This document shows positions 8,839-17,467 of a stretch of DNA of 35,670 bases, piece by piece (positions within the stretch are counted from its first letter, which is position 1; each line of letters begins with the position of its first letter). The position numbers were made by a program, and so were the translations under genes. The notes under the pieces were generated by a model. It did no database searches, was not told where the DNA came from, and worked only from the letters and a program-made list of their open reading frames with translations. The DNA is from an uncultured Clostridium sp. (GTDB lineage: Bacteria; Bacillota; Clostridia; TANB77; CAG-508). The stretch covers positions 1 through 35,670 of the forward strand of contig CAMMMI010000003.1 of the NCBI GenBank assembly GCA_946497905.1. The letters run 5' to 3'.

Positions 8839-9000
8839 AAAGTGCAATTTTCTTATACGAAAATAAAAAAGAAGCCACAAATGACTTCTTTTCCTCACGT
8901 TATTGAGTTAACTCTTTTATAAATATATTTGTTAATTATATTATAGCATGTTTTATTGAAAATGTTTATTGAAATTTGTCGAAAAGAAAAGGAACTATGA

Positions 9001-9522
9001 TTAGTTCTCTTTATTTTTATCATTCTTATTTTTTATTTTATTTTTGCTATAATCATTATTTTTAGTATATCTTTTTATTGGATTGTTATTTTCTAATATA
9101 ATATTTAAAGCATTTGTTAAATTGTCTTTAAATAAATATTTAACAATAACTCTAACTAATACATATATTTCCGCTATACCACCAGTTATAAATAGATTAA
9201 AACTTGAATCTGAATAATTTAAAATTTCTAATCCTTTTAATATAAAAATAACTGTGAGTGCAAATAATTCAAAAGATAAAATTATTATTAATATTACTGC
9301 ATATTTTTGTCTTAATTTTTGATCTTTATAAATGTTATCTGTAAACAGGTCTACTATTTTATCATTCATATCCCATTTTTTATTTATTTCATTTATTGGT
9401 CTTATATTTTCATTAGTATTCTCGTTCAACTTTGATACTTTATCTTTTGAATCAAAAATTTTTTTTATATTTTCTTTGGCGTTTTCTTTATTTTTTGCAG
9501 GAATACTTATATTTTTACTCAC
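9001..9522 (-). CDS. membrane protein with two predicted TM helices, coupled to ImmA-like gene
   Basis: TM segments YAVILIIILSFELFALTVIFIL and SFNLFITGGIAEIYVLVRVIVKYLF; start overlaps stop of upstream gene. Confidence 0.7.
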   Translation of the reverse strand: MSKNISIPAKNKENAKENIKKIFDSKDKVSKLNENTNENIRPINEINKKWDMNDKIVDLFTDNIYKDQKLRQKYAVILIIILSFELFALTVIFILKGLEILNYSDSSFNLFITGGIAEIYVLVRVIVKYLFKDNLTNALNIILENNNPIKRYTKNNDYSKNKIKNKNDKNKEN

Positions 9523-10007
9523 TATAACAATCCTAGCGTATTAAGCCTTAGCGTCATAGAAGAAACAGAAACATGAAATAATTCTGCCAATTCTAATATT
9601 GTACTGTTTGAATTATATACACTTTCTAAAAGTGTTTTATTAATAAGTAGAGCTCCTGCAAAATATTCTACTTCTTTTTCTTCTTCATTAATTTCTTTAT
9701 CTATCAAATTTATATGAATTTCTTCTTCTTTTATTTTTTCTTCATATAATATATAATATCCCAATTCTTCTGCTATCGTAAATCTTTGCTTAACTTTTGC
9801 ATCATTTTTATTTACTAATATTTTAAACTCATCTTTTTCTTTATAATATCTTATTGCTCCTGATATCTTATTATCTAATTCTCCTTCATATACAGATATA
9901 TCATACGTTCTTGCTATTTTTACTGGGTCTACAGGGATATTATACATATCGTTGTTTATTAAGATTCTTGAAGTTAAATTTTCTAGCTTTTCATTTATTT
10001 TGCTCAT
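9522..10007 (-). CDS. ImmA/IrrE-like (COG2856) protein with degenerate zinc motif
   Basis: VDPVKIARTYDISVYEGELDNKISGAI...VKQRFTIAEELGYYILYEE...EEKEVEYFAGALLINKTLL; EELGY replaces the usual HELGH. Confidence 0.85.
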   Translation of the reverse strand: MSKINEKLENLTSRILINNDMYNIPVDPVKIARTYDISVYEGELDNKISGAIRYYKEKDEFKILVNKNDAKVKQRFTIAEELGYYILYEEKIKEEEIHINLIDKEINEEEKEVEYFAGALLINKTLLESVYNSNSTILELAELFHVSVSSMTLRLNTLGLL

Positions 10008-10064
10008 ATAAATCCCTCCTCTGTATTATATGTTTTTCTACGTTTATTATTACTAACTGCATAT

Positions 10065-10093
10065 ATTATATATTATTGTTTTTTATAAATCAA
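10065..10093 (-). promoter_or_regulatory. sigma70-type promoter of ImmA-like operon
   Basis: Minus strand TTGATT-17 nt-TATAAT. Confidence 0.6.
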
Positions 10094-10308
10094 GACTGTT
10101 TTTAGCTTATTTTTTTAGAAAGTTATATTATTATGTATATTTTGTTTTAATTTTTTGTTAAAAATAAAAAGATTGAAATATCAACGAAACTCAACCTTTC
10201 AAAATCAACTTTAAGCCTTTTTTATTTTGAATTAATATACTTATATACCTTGATTTTTGGCTATTTTTCAGTATTTTTAAATTTTTTTTAACTTTTTTAA
10301 AAAAGCTA

Positions 10309-10338
10309 TTGACAATTACGTATTGTACGTAGTATAAT
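10309..10338 (+). promoter_or_regulatory. hicAB promoter with embedded TACGTA-TTG-TACGTA operator
   Basis: TTGACA-18 nt-TATAAT; TACGTA repeats at 10317-10322 and 10326-10331 in the spacer; AGGAGG before ATG. Confidence 0.8.
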
Positions 10339-10361
10339 GTAATTGTTAGGAGGAAAATGTC

Positions 10362-10545
10362 ATGACATTTCGTGAGTTAGAGAAATTGTTAATCTCTAAT
10401 GGCTGGTACCATCATCATACTAACGGTTCACATTACATATACAGAAACAATGACATCAAACGGTAGTATACCAGTACCACGTCATAAAGGAGATATTCCA
10501 AAAGGTACTCTTAACAGTATTTTAAAACAAGCTGGGTTGAAATAG
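10362..10545 (+). CDS. hicA: HicA-family toxin, requires +1 shift at CGG 10461-10463
   Basis: MTFRELEKLLISNGWYHHHTNGSHYIYRNNDIK-[C]-GSIPVPRHKGDIPKGTLNSILKQAGLK; 184 nt = 3n+1; zero-frame stop TAG directly after CGG. Confidence 0.88.
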
Positions 10546-10581
10546 ACCCTTGCTTGTGAATATTTTGGGAGGTATTTAGTT

Positions 10582-11016
10582 ATGAAAGTTATTTATCCAG
10601 TTTTGTTTTATGAAGAAAAAGAAAATGGCTATTCCGTCTTTGTTCCAGATTTAAATAATACTTCTACTTGTGGTAGCACTTTAGAAGAAGCTATGTATAT
10701 GGCGGAGGATTTAATAGCTGGAATTGTATTAGATGAAATGGAAGAAGGAAACAAAATACCAGTCGAAAGTAGAATTGAAGATGTAACATTTGAAGAATTA
10801 GAAAAAACATTAGATATAGAAAATTGGGATTATATTTCTAAATTTAAAACATATATAGCAGTAGACATAAGCTCTTTTGCTGAAAAATGGGGAAAAGAAT
10901 TAATTAAAAAGACTGTAAATATTCCTAAATGGGTAAATACTAAAGCTGAAGATTTAAAAATAAATTTTTCAAAAACTTTAGAAGAAGCATTACTACAAAA
11001 AATTTATAAAGAATAA
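10582..11016 (+). CDS. hicB: HicB-family antitoxin
   Basis: VIYPVLFYEEKENGYSVFVPDLNNTSTCGSTLEEAMYMAEDLI; directly downstream of hicA. Confidence 0.9.
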   Translation: MKVIYPVLFYEEKENGYSVFVPDLNNTSTCGSTLEEAMYMAEDLIAGIVLDEMEEGNKIPVESRIEDVTFEELEKTLDIENWDYISKFKTYIAVDISSFAEKWGKELIKKTVNIPKWVNTKAEDLKINFSKTLEEALLQKIYKE

Positions 11017-11020
11017 TTTT

Positions 11021-11050
11021 CTAGACTAGAATTTAATCTAGTCTAGTTTT
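11021..11050. terminator. bidirectional terminator between hicB and amidase
   Basis: CTAGACTAGA-ATTTAA-TCTAGTCTAG-TTTT, perfect 10-bp stem between convergent genes. Confidence 0.85.
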
Positions 11051-11088
11051 ATTCTACTACATTTATTCTAAATGCTTCTAATCTTAAG

Positions 11089-11829
11089 CTATTTTACTCC
11101 ACCAGTCCATTTAGCAAAACCTATCTTGTAATTAGATGTTCCGTCTACTTTATATCTCACCATTGGTCTATTATTAAATATTCCGAAACAATCACATTGC
11201 TCATATGGACTTAAGTATCCTATTTGTTTTGTTAAACTTGTATCTGCATATATATATTCTTTTGTTGAACCATTCTTATATGTTCTCACTGGTTCATCAC
11301 TCCCTCCTTCTTGAACTACTACTGTTGTAGCAGGTTGTCCTAATTTATTTGCTACATCATTTTTGAATTGTATCCAAACGCTTTCATTTCTTACATAGTA
11401 ACGTGGACATTCTTTTCCTGTTACATCGTAATGCCTTATTATATTATTCACAGATAAATTATATCTTCTACAAATATCAGCACATAATTCTACTAAACTA
11501 TTATATGTAGCATCATTAAACTTACCGCCCCAATCTGGGTGACAATCTTCTATTCCTATGCTCTTTCTATTCATGCTGTAAGAGCCACTATGAAAAGCCA
11601 CTTCATTTTCTGGAATACATCTTATTATTTCTCCTTGCAGTCCTATGATATAATGAGAACTTGCAGATGTTTTATGAGAATTTGCTAAAGAATTAAAATA
11701 GTTTCTATTTCCTATAGCAGAGCTTCCTGCATTTCCTACCCAATGAACTACTATATATTGAATTGTATTTTGTTTTTCTCCACTTCTGCAATATGAACTT
11801 ACAGTTAAAAGATTTTCTTGAATATTCAT
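11089..11829 (-). CDS. N-acetylmuramoyl-L-alanine amidase (endolysin)
   Basis: QYIVVHWVGNAG...SSHYIIGLQGEIIRCIPENEVAFHSG...SIGIEDCHP...IIRHYDVTGKECPRYY; C-terminal SH3-like region. Confidence 0.93.
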   Translation of the reverse strand: MNIQENLLTVSSYCRSGEKQNTIQYIVVHWVGNAGSSAIGNRNYFNSLANSHKTSASSHYIIGLQGEIIRCIPENEVAFHSGSYSMNRKSIGIEDCHPDWGGKFNDATYNSLVELCADICRRYNLSVNNIIRHYDVTGKECPRYYVRNESVWIQFKNDVANKLGQPATTVVVQEGGSDEPVRTYKNGSTKEYIYADTSLTKQIGYLSPYEQCDCFGIFNNRPMVRYKVDGTSNYKIGFAKWTGGVK

Positions 11830-11903
11830 TATTCATTCGCCTCCCCTAAGTTGTCTTGTTCAGCTAAATCTGTTACTTCTTCTATAACTTCATTATCTTC
11901 CAT
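11829..11903 (-). CDS. 24-aa acidic peptide between holin and endolysin
   Basis: MEDNEVIEEVTDLAEQDNLGEANE; SD GGAGG; TAATG overlap with amidase start. Confidence 0.45.
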   Translation of the reverse strand: MEDNEVIEEVTDLAEQDNLGEANE

Positions 11904-11905
11904 TA

Positions 11906-12160
11906 TTACTCCTCCTTGTTTTTAATATTAATTAAATCTGCTACTCCACCTGCTCCCATTGTTGCAACTATACATAATACAATTGCTTGTAATAAGTCTG
12001 ATTCTATTCCTGTAAAATAACAGATTATAGCACTAATTACACCAATAACAACGTTTTGTATTGGTATATACTTGTTTGGTATGCTATCTATAAATATTTT
12101 TGTTATAGCTCCAAAAATATAAGCAATTATTGCTATTATTATTACATATGTTATTTCCAT
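11906..12160 (-). CDS. phage holin-like protein
   Basis: Small protein with three hydrophobic segments, next to endolysin. Confidence 0.75.
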   Translation of the reverse strand: MEITYVIIIAIIAYIFGAITKIFIDSIPNKYIPIQNVVIGVISAIICYFTGIESDLLQAIVLCIVATMGAGGVADLINIKNKEE

Positions 12161-12176
12161 AAAATAGTTACTCCTT

Positions 12177-12473
12177 TCAATCTATTCCAATTTTTGCTAA
12201 AACAAAAGTTACTATTGCTGTAATAACAACAGAAACTATTGTGCCCACTAAACTAAACATTCGTTGTCTAGGTTGGTCTTTTATTCCTTCTACATCTTTT
12301 TCAATAGATGTTACTTTTTCTTTTAAATTGTTTATATCTTTTGTATTTTCTTTTGTGTTGTTATAAGCTCTATAACATATATCTTCTATCTTTTTATAAT
12401 CATCTAATTTGCTTTCTATAACTGCTAAGCGAGTTAATACTTGTATTTCAAAGCTTTCTTCTTTATTTTCCAT
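12177..12473 (-). CDS. hemolysin XhlA-like protein
   Basis: Coiled coil followed by C-terminal TM (MFSLVGTIVSVVITAIVTFVLAKIGI), lysis module position. Confidence 0.75.
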   Translation of the reverse strand: MENKEESFEIQVLTRLAVIESKLDDYKKIEDICYRAYNNTKENTKDINNLKEKVTSIEKDVEGIKDQPRQRMFSLVGTIVSVVITAIVTFVLAKIGID

Positions 12474-12679
12474 TATTGTTCCTCGCTTTCTTTAGTTTCT
12501 TCTACAACTTTATAAACATCTTCTACTTTTAAAGTTAAATTTGTGTATTCTTCATCACTTATTTTACTCATTGCATAAAATACGTCTAATTTGTTTTGTA
12601 TTTCTTCTTTGTTTTCGTAGTATTTTTTAGTGATTAAATTTTCTAATAATGTTGCTATATCCATCTTATAACACCTCAC
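12473..12679 (-). CDS. XkdX-like small phage protein
   Basis: MDIATLLENLITKKYYENKEEIQNKLDVFYAMSKISDEEYTNLT, downstream of fibre; probable start at internal ATG. Confidence 0.5.
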   Translation of the reverse strand: MRCYKMDIATLLENLITKKYYENKEEIQNKLDVFYAMSKISDEEYTNLTLKVEDVYKVVEETKESEEQ

Positions 12680-14492
12680 TTTCTAAATCGGTTTGTAGGT
12701 TATCTAATAACATAGCACTTGTATTAGCTGTGCTTAGTAATTCATTTATTGTGTTTAATTGTTTTTGCATATTAGTTACTTTGTTATCTATATATGTCTT
12801 TGTATCTGCTATATATTCCATTTCCACTTCTGCATTATCTGTAAATACATTTGTTACTGTCTTGTATGTTTTTGCGTTTTGAAGTTGATTATATGCTTCT
12901 TGTTGTTCTTCTGTGTATGGTTCAATCTCTTCTTCTGCTAATTCGTATTCAAGTATAACTGGTGTACCATTTGCTTTTTGTTGTGATAAGAAAGATTTAA
13001 AACTTTCAATACATTTTTCGTTTGTACTTGTATCAGCAAGTTTATCTATCTCTATTCTTATTCTAAAGCCTCCAACACCATTAAACCAAAAACACGGTTC
13101 ATCAATATCTGCTCCATTTATTTTTCCTTTAAAATGCGTACAAAGAGCTTTTATGCTATCGGTTCCAGTGCTTGCATATCCTCTAAAATCATTTAGCAAA
13201 AGATTTACCGTTTTTGTTTTTTTATTTCCAAAAGTCCAATTTTCAGTACCATTTAACTCAATTTGCTTTTTAACATGGTGTATTCCGTCATCTGCTAAAT
13301 AATCGCCTTCATACATTTTTTGACCCTCTGCAAGTGTAAAGATATATTCTTGATTATCAATTTTTATTTCTGTTTCTGTAGAATTTGCTTCTAATAACGA
13401 TATTCTTGCTTCTAAAGACACATTGTTGTTTGCTGATACAGACAAAAAACTTCTAAGCAACATAGTTGTATCATCAAAATTTGCTCTACTCGTTATAATT
13501 TTTTCAAATTTTGCAGTTTTAAATTGACTAATTTGAAAATATGTTAAAAAAGCTTCAAAAATAGTACTTCCTGACACACAAAAGAAACCTCTTTCTGTAG
13601 TTTGTGATATACTTGCATTTCTAATTTCAACTAACAATTTATATTGTGTATTTGCCTTTATTTTGTTTTTAAATTTACTAAATTTAATAAATGAGTTCAC
13701 ATAGAGAGTTGAAGAAGTTGCATTGTTTAATGAGTATTTTCCCCAGCCATCTTCCAAAGGGGTAAAACCAGCAGAAGTAGTGTGCCAAAAAGATTTATCT
13801 GTTATTGGTGTCGCATATCCATTTAATGCCAAATTTTCGTTACATACTGTTATATCTATATCTCCTGTAACATTTTCAATATTAACTGGTGCTTTTGATG
13901 TCGGTTCGCCATTTTGTATTGAATTTCCAAAAACATTTATTTTCGCATTTTGTCCACTTGCGTCTTGCACGTTTATATTGCTAGATTTTTCTGTTGTTAT
14001 ATGTATTTGATTGTCGTCTAGTTGCTCGATTTTTTGGTTTTGGGTGGCTTGTTCTGCTTGAATTTCTGCTATATCTTCTTTTATTTCTGTGTCATCATAG
14101 TTGTTTAATCCTTCTAATTTTGTTTTTAATTCTGCTGTGAAATCTTCTGTACTTAACCCTTTTCCTTCTACTTTATCAACTTTGTTTGCAATGTTTTGCT
14201 TATTTGTTTCGTTGTCTGCTTTTAAAGTATTTATATCCTGCTTGTTTGTTGTGTTATCTGTTTCTAGTGCAGTTACTCTATTTTTTAAGCTTGTTATATC
14301 TCCACTTGCTGTGCCTTGTCCACTTTGCAAATCTTCTATATTTTGCTGTGCTGTTGTTAATTCATCTGCGTTGTTGTTTACTACACTTTTTATTTCGTTC
14401 ATATCTTCATCTAGCACTTTGTTTTTATCTGGTACATTAGGGTCATTTTGTAGACCGATTTTATCTTCATAATCTATTTTTTGTACTGACAT
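12666..14492 (-). CDS. tail fibre / receptor-binding protein
   Basis: N-terminal coiled coil, VDKVEGKGLSTEDFTAELKTKLEGL tail-fibre motif, beta-rich C-terminal half. Confidence 0.75.
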   Translation of the reverse strand: MSVQKIDYEDKIGLQNDPNVPDKNKVLDEDMNEIKSVVNNNADELTTAQQNIEDLQSGQGTASGDITSLKNRVTALETDNTTNKQDINTLKADNETNKQNIANKVDKVEGKGLSTEDFTAELKTKLEGLNNYDDTEIKEDIAEIQAEQATQNQKIEQLDDNQIHITTEKSSNINVQDASGQNAKINVFGNSIQNGEPTSKAPVNIENVTGDIDITVCNENLALNGYATPITDKSFWHTTSAGFTPLEDGWGKYSLNNATSSTLYVNSFIKFSKFKNKIKANTQYKLLVEIRNASISQTTERGFFCVSGSTIFEAFLTYFQISQFKTAKFEKIITSRANFDDTTMLLRSFLSVSANNNVSLEARISLLEANSTETEIKIDNQEYIFTLAEGQKMYEGDYLADDGIHHVKKQIELNGTENWTFGNKKTKTVNLLLNDFRGYASTGTDSIKALCTHFKGKINGADIDEPCFWFNGVGGFRIRIEIDKLADTSTNEKCIESFKSFLSQQKANGTPVILEYELAEEEIEPYTEEQQEAYNQLQNAKTYKTVTNVFTDNAEVEMEYIADTKTYIDNKVTNMQKQLNTINELLSTANTSAMLLDNLQTDLESEVL

Positions 14493-14510
14493 GTTTTCCT
14501 CCTTTATTAA

Positions 14511-14972
14511 TTAGGTATCTTTACGGTTCTTGTATCCAACGACTTTGAAAACTCTGATAAAACCTTGGTAATCTATGCTTGTTTGAACTGTGTTTCCGTT
14601 GAATACTGAATTATAAAAATGTACAACATTAAGCTTATTCTCTAAAATTTGATATTCTTGTCCATCTTTATACACGTTAACACTTCCTATTTTAGTAGTT
14701 TCTAATGTGACATATTTTTCGTGTGGTTTCATGACTTTTACACAACTAAAAATCCTTTCTCCATTTCCAGAGCTTCTATCGTTATCAAAATATATTTCAA
14801 TTTCATCGTAATTTTCAACTGTTTCACTTAAAGTTATATCTCCATTTGTTCCAACTTCATTTTTATATAAAATTTCTCCTTCTATTGCTTCTTCAATATT
14901 ATCTTGTAATGCTTCTAAAGTTTGTTCTGAGATTGCTGGTGCCTGTAAATTTTTAAAATCTATTTTTTTCAT
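14511..14972 (-). CDS. phage tail-associated structural protein
   Basis: Position between baseplate and fibre; unknown family. Confidence 0.5.
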   Translation of the reverse strand: MKKIDFKNLQAPAISEQTLEALQDNIEEAIEGEILYKNEVGTNGDITLSETVENYDEIEIYFDNDRSSGNGERIFSCVKVMKPHEKYVTLETTKIGSVNVYKDGQEYQILENKLNVVHFYNSVFNGNTVQTSIDYQGFIRVFKVVGYKNRKDT

Positions 14973-14975
14973 TTT

Positions 14976-15911
14976 TTAACCTCTTTCATATTTAATGCTT
15001 AAGTTTAATTTTCCATATTCGTTGTTTTTAAGTTCTCTATATTGTGTGTAATACGTTCCTGTATCCTCAAGTTCGTATTCTTCTGAGCTTGGGTCTGGAT
15101 ATACAATTCTATACATTTTAAATTTATAAATTAATAAGTTAGCTGTTGGAGTTTGAGGGTATAAATCCTCACGTGGGTATAAGTCCTCACGAGGATATAA
15201 ATCGTTATTTTTGTAATTGTAAAAGTCCTCTGTTATATTTATAATTCCAGTTTCTCCTTTTGAGATTGTTAAATCCTCTGCTAAATATTCATTTACAAAT
15301 TTATAAGGCAAAACTCCAAATCCCATGCTATGCAATTTAGGAATTATTGTTTGATAATTCATACCTAAAAGTTCAAGAAATCCTCTCCCCGTTAGATGAT
15401 AAGGTGCTTTTAGTCTTTTTGAATTTGCCCAAAAATGCATATCACTACTGATTTTATCTACTCTGCTAATGATTACAGGTTGATTGTCTTGAATTATTAT
15501 GTTGTATTTTGAAATATCTAAATAAGCATATAAAACATAGTCTTGCTTCTCATTATCCCAATTTCCAAACCCTATTTCTTTTATTTTCTGTTCTGTAAAA
15601 TCTTCCAAATAAGGATAACCAACAACAGGGTCTTTATAAAAATATTTATTTACTATATTGCTTCCTGTTAAAATTTCTATGTTACTTGCAAAATCTGCTA
15701 ATAATATTGTGTCATATTGCATTGTTGTTGAATTTTCATCTATTCCTAAATTGCTTTTCGTAAAATTTACAAAGCAATATGGTAAATTCTTTTCTTTAAA
15801 ACTTAAAAAGCTATCTGCAAATAAATCTAGATAGCTATTCATTATTAAATTCGTAAATGTTTTTGTTTTGTTTCCAATTTTAATTGAAACTTCCTCATTT
15901 TTGATTTTCAT
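14976..15911 (-). CDS. phage tail/baseplate protein
   Basis: Syntenic position; contains a tandem LYPRED repeat. Confidence 0.5.
   Translation of the reverse strand: MKIKNEEVSIKIGNKTKTFTNLIMNSYLDLFADSFLSFKEKNLPYCFVNFTKSNLGIDENSTTMQYDTILLADFASNIEILTGSNIVNKYFYKDPVVGYPYLEDFTEQKIKEIGFGNWDNEKQDYVLYAYLDISKYNIIIQDNQPVIISRVDKISSDMHFWANSKRLKAPYHLTGRGFLELLGMNYQTIIPKLHSMGFGVLPYKFVNEYLAEDLTISKGETGIINITEDFYNYKNNDLYPREDLYPREDLYPQTPTANLLIYKFKMYRIVYPDPSSEEYELEDTGTYYTQYRELKNNEYGKLNLSIKYERG
15161..15206 (-). repeat. tandem 18-bp coding repeat (LYPRED)
   Basis: TATAAATCCTCACGTGGG / TATAAGTCCTCACGAGGA / TATAAATC; protein NDLYPREDLYPREDLYPQ. Confidence 0.8.
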
Positions 15912-15913
15912 TT

Positions 15914-17467
15914 TTAACCTCGTAAAATAAAGTTTAATGTATTGTTATAGTCTTCATCTAATTTAACTTCATGTGTTTCTGTTATTGTTTCTTCTTCTAC
16001 ATATTCTATAACATATTCTAATTCTGTCTGGCTTTGTTGTTCTTCTATATCACTAGAACTTCTAAATAAATCTATAAAGTTTTCTAGTAGATTTGTATTT
16101 CTTAGTTCTATATTATATTGAAATGGGTTGCACCACTCTTTGCTACTTTTTATTCCTGTAACAATAAAATCTCCCTGCATATAATACTCGGGAAGGTTAA
16201 ATGTTAGTTTGTCCCCAATTTCAACGTCAACTGTTTCTTTTGTTTTTATGTTGATTTGATTAGTATATTTTTCATTATTCTTTAATGTACTTCTTACATA
16301 ATCTACTAATTCTTCTACTGTAAACCAGCCTTGTTCTACGTCTAAGACCTTTTCAATTTGCCCAGAAGGTGTTATTTTGCCTTCGTTTTGCTCTATTTCG
16401 TGCCAATTTATTAATTTCATATTTGCATATCTAAGATATGTTTGACTAGATATTCCTTTAATTGTTACTGAGCCTTCGCCTTTATAGGTGATTCCTGTTG
16501 CTAAATTCTTAAAAGTGCTATCTGTTGTTAATACAAACTTTGAACCTGTGCTATCATCTGTTGCTATATCTTTATAATTACTTCCAGGCTGAACTTGTCC
16601 GCTTGTATTAAAACCGCTTACAATATAAGCTTCCTGATTATTGTTATAATAAACAGATAAATTAGTAACAGCAACAGAAGCACCTTGTTCTATTAAATTA
16701 GCTTCTATTCTTTGTGCTGTAGCTAAACTTATATCAATAGGATTTTCAAAGTCTAATCTATCTCCATTGCTTAAAGTTATATTCAATCCTTCTGTTTGAA
16801 ATTTGCTATAAAATATTCTTGCATTTTTTACATTTATTATATTTGCATAATCTATATTCTCAACCGAAGGAGATATGCTTATTAATCCTGAAATTTGTTC
16901 TTTATAGTTATCTATATCTATTATTTTTTTTGCTTCTTTATTTAGCATGTAATCGATACTGTTTATTGTAATTGCTTTTAATTCGTCAATATTCCAATAT
17001 AAGGAATACTTATTAGATAAGTAATTAAGAACTTCCTCTACTGTTCTACTAATTAAATTAACAGTTATGACTTTGTCTTCTATATTTATTTCTTTAAATG
17101 TAAATCCATCTTGATAAAGAGGTGCTAATGTTTGAGTAATAATGTCACTCATTTTAGCTGTTCTCATTATTGTTACTGTTCTTTTTGTAGCCATTTGTCT
17201 AGGACTAAATAAAGACAAACTTAATCTTTTTGTACTTGTATTAACATCTTTTAATTCAGGCAATTTATAATTAGATACAAAGCCTGTAAAAATTAAGTTG
17301 TTTTCTTTGTTGTAAATTTGTACTTCTTGTTGTGCATATGGTAAGTCATCTATTGTAGAATTAGTAAAGTCTAGTGTTAGATCACTATATGTAACTTCAC
17401 GACTAGACTTGTTTGTATCTATACTATCTATTAATTTGTATTCTTTGTTATTAAATTTTGCTATCAT
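15914..17467 (-). CDS. phage tail / baseplate hub protein
   Basis: 517 aa directly downstream of tape measure; baseplate hub-like segments (MSDIITQTLAPLYQDGFTFKEINIEDK..., IGDKLTFNLPEYYMQGDFIVTGIKSS). Confidence 0.7.
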   Translation of the reverse strand: MIAKFNNKEYKLIDSIDTNKSSREVTYSDLTLDFTNSTIDDLPYAQQEVQIYNKENNLIFTGFVSNYKLPELKDVNTSTKRLSLSLFSPRQMATKRTVTIMRTAKMSDIITQTLAPLYQDGFTFKEINIEDKVITVNLISRTVEEVLNYLSNKYSLYWNIDELKAITINSIDYMLNKEAKKIIDIDNYKEQISGLISISPSVENIDYANIINVKNARIFYSKFQTEGLNITLSNGDRLDFENPIDISLATAQRIEANLIEQGASVAVTNLSVYYNNNQEAYIVSGFNTSGQVQPGSNYKDIATDDSTGSKFVLTTDSTFKNLATGITYKGEGSVTIKGISSQTYLRYANMKLINWHEIEQNEGKITPSGQIEKVLDVEQGWFTVEELVDYVRSTLKNNEKYTNQINIKTKETVDVEIGDKLTFNLPEYYMQGDFIVTGIKSSKEWCNPFQYNIELRNTNLLENFIDLFRSSSDIEEQQSQTELEYVIEYVEEETITETHEVKLDEDYNNTLNFILRG

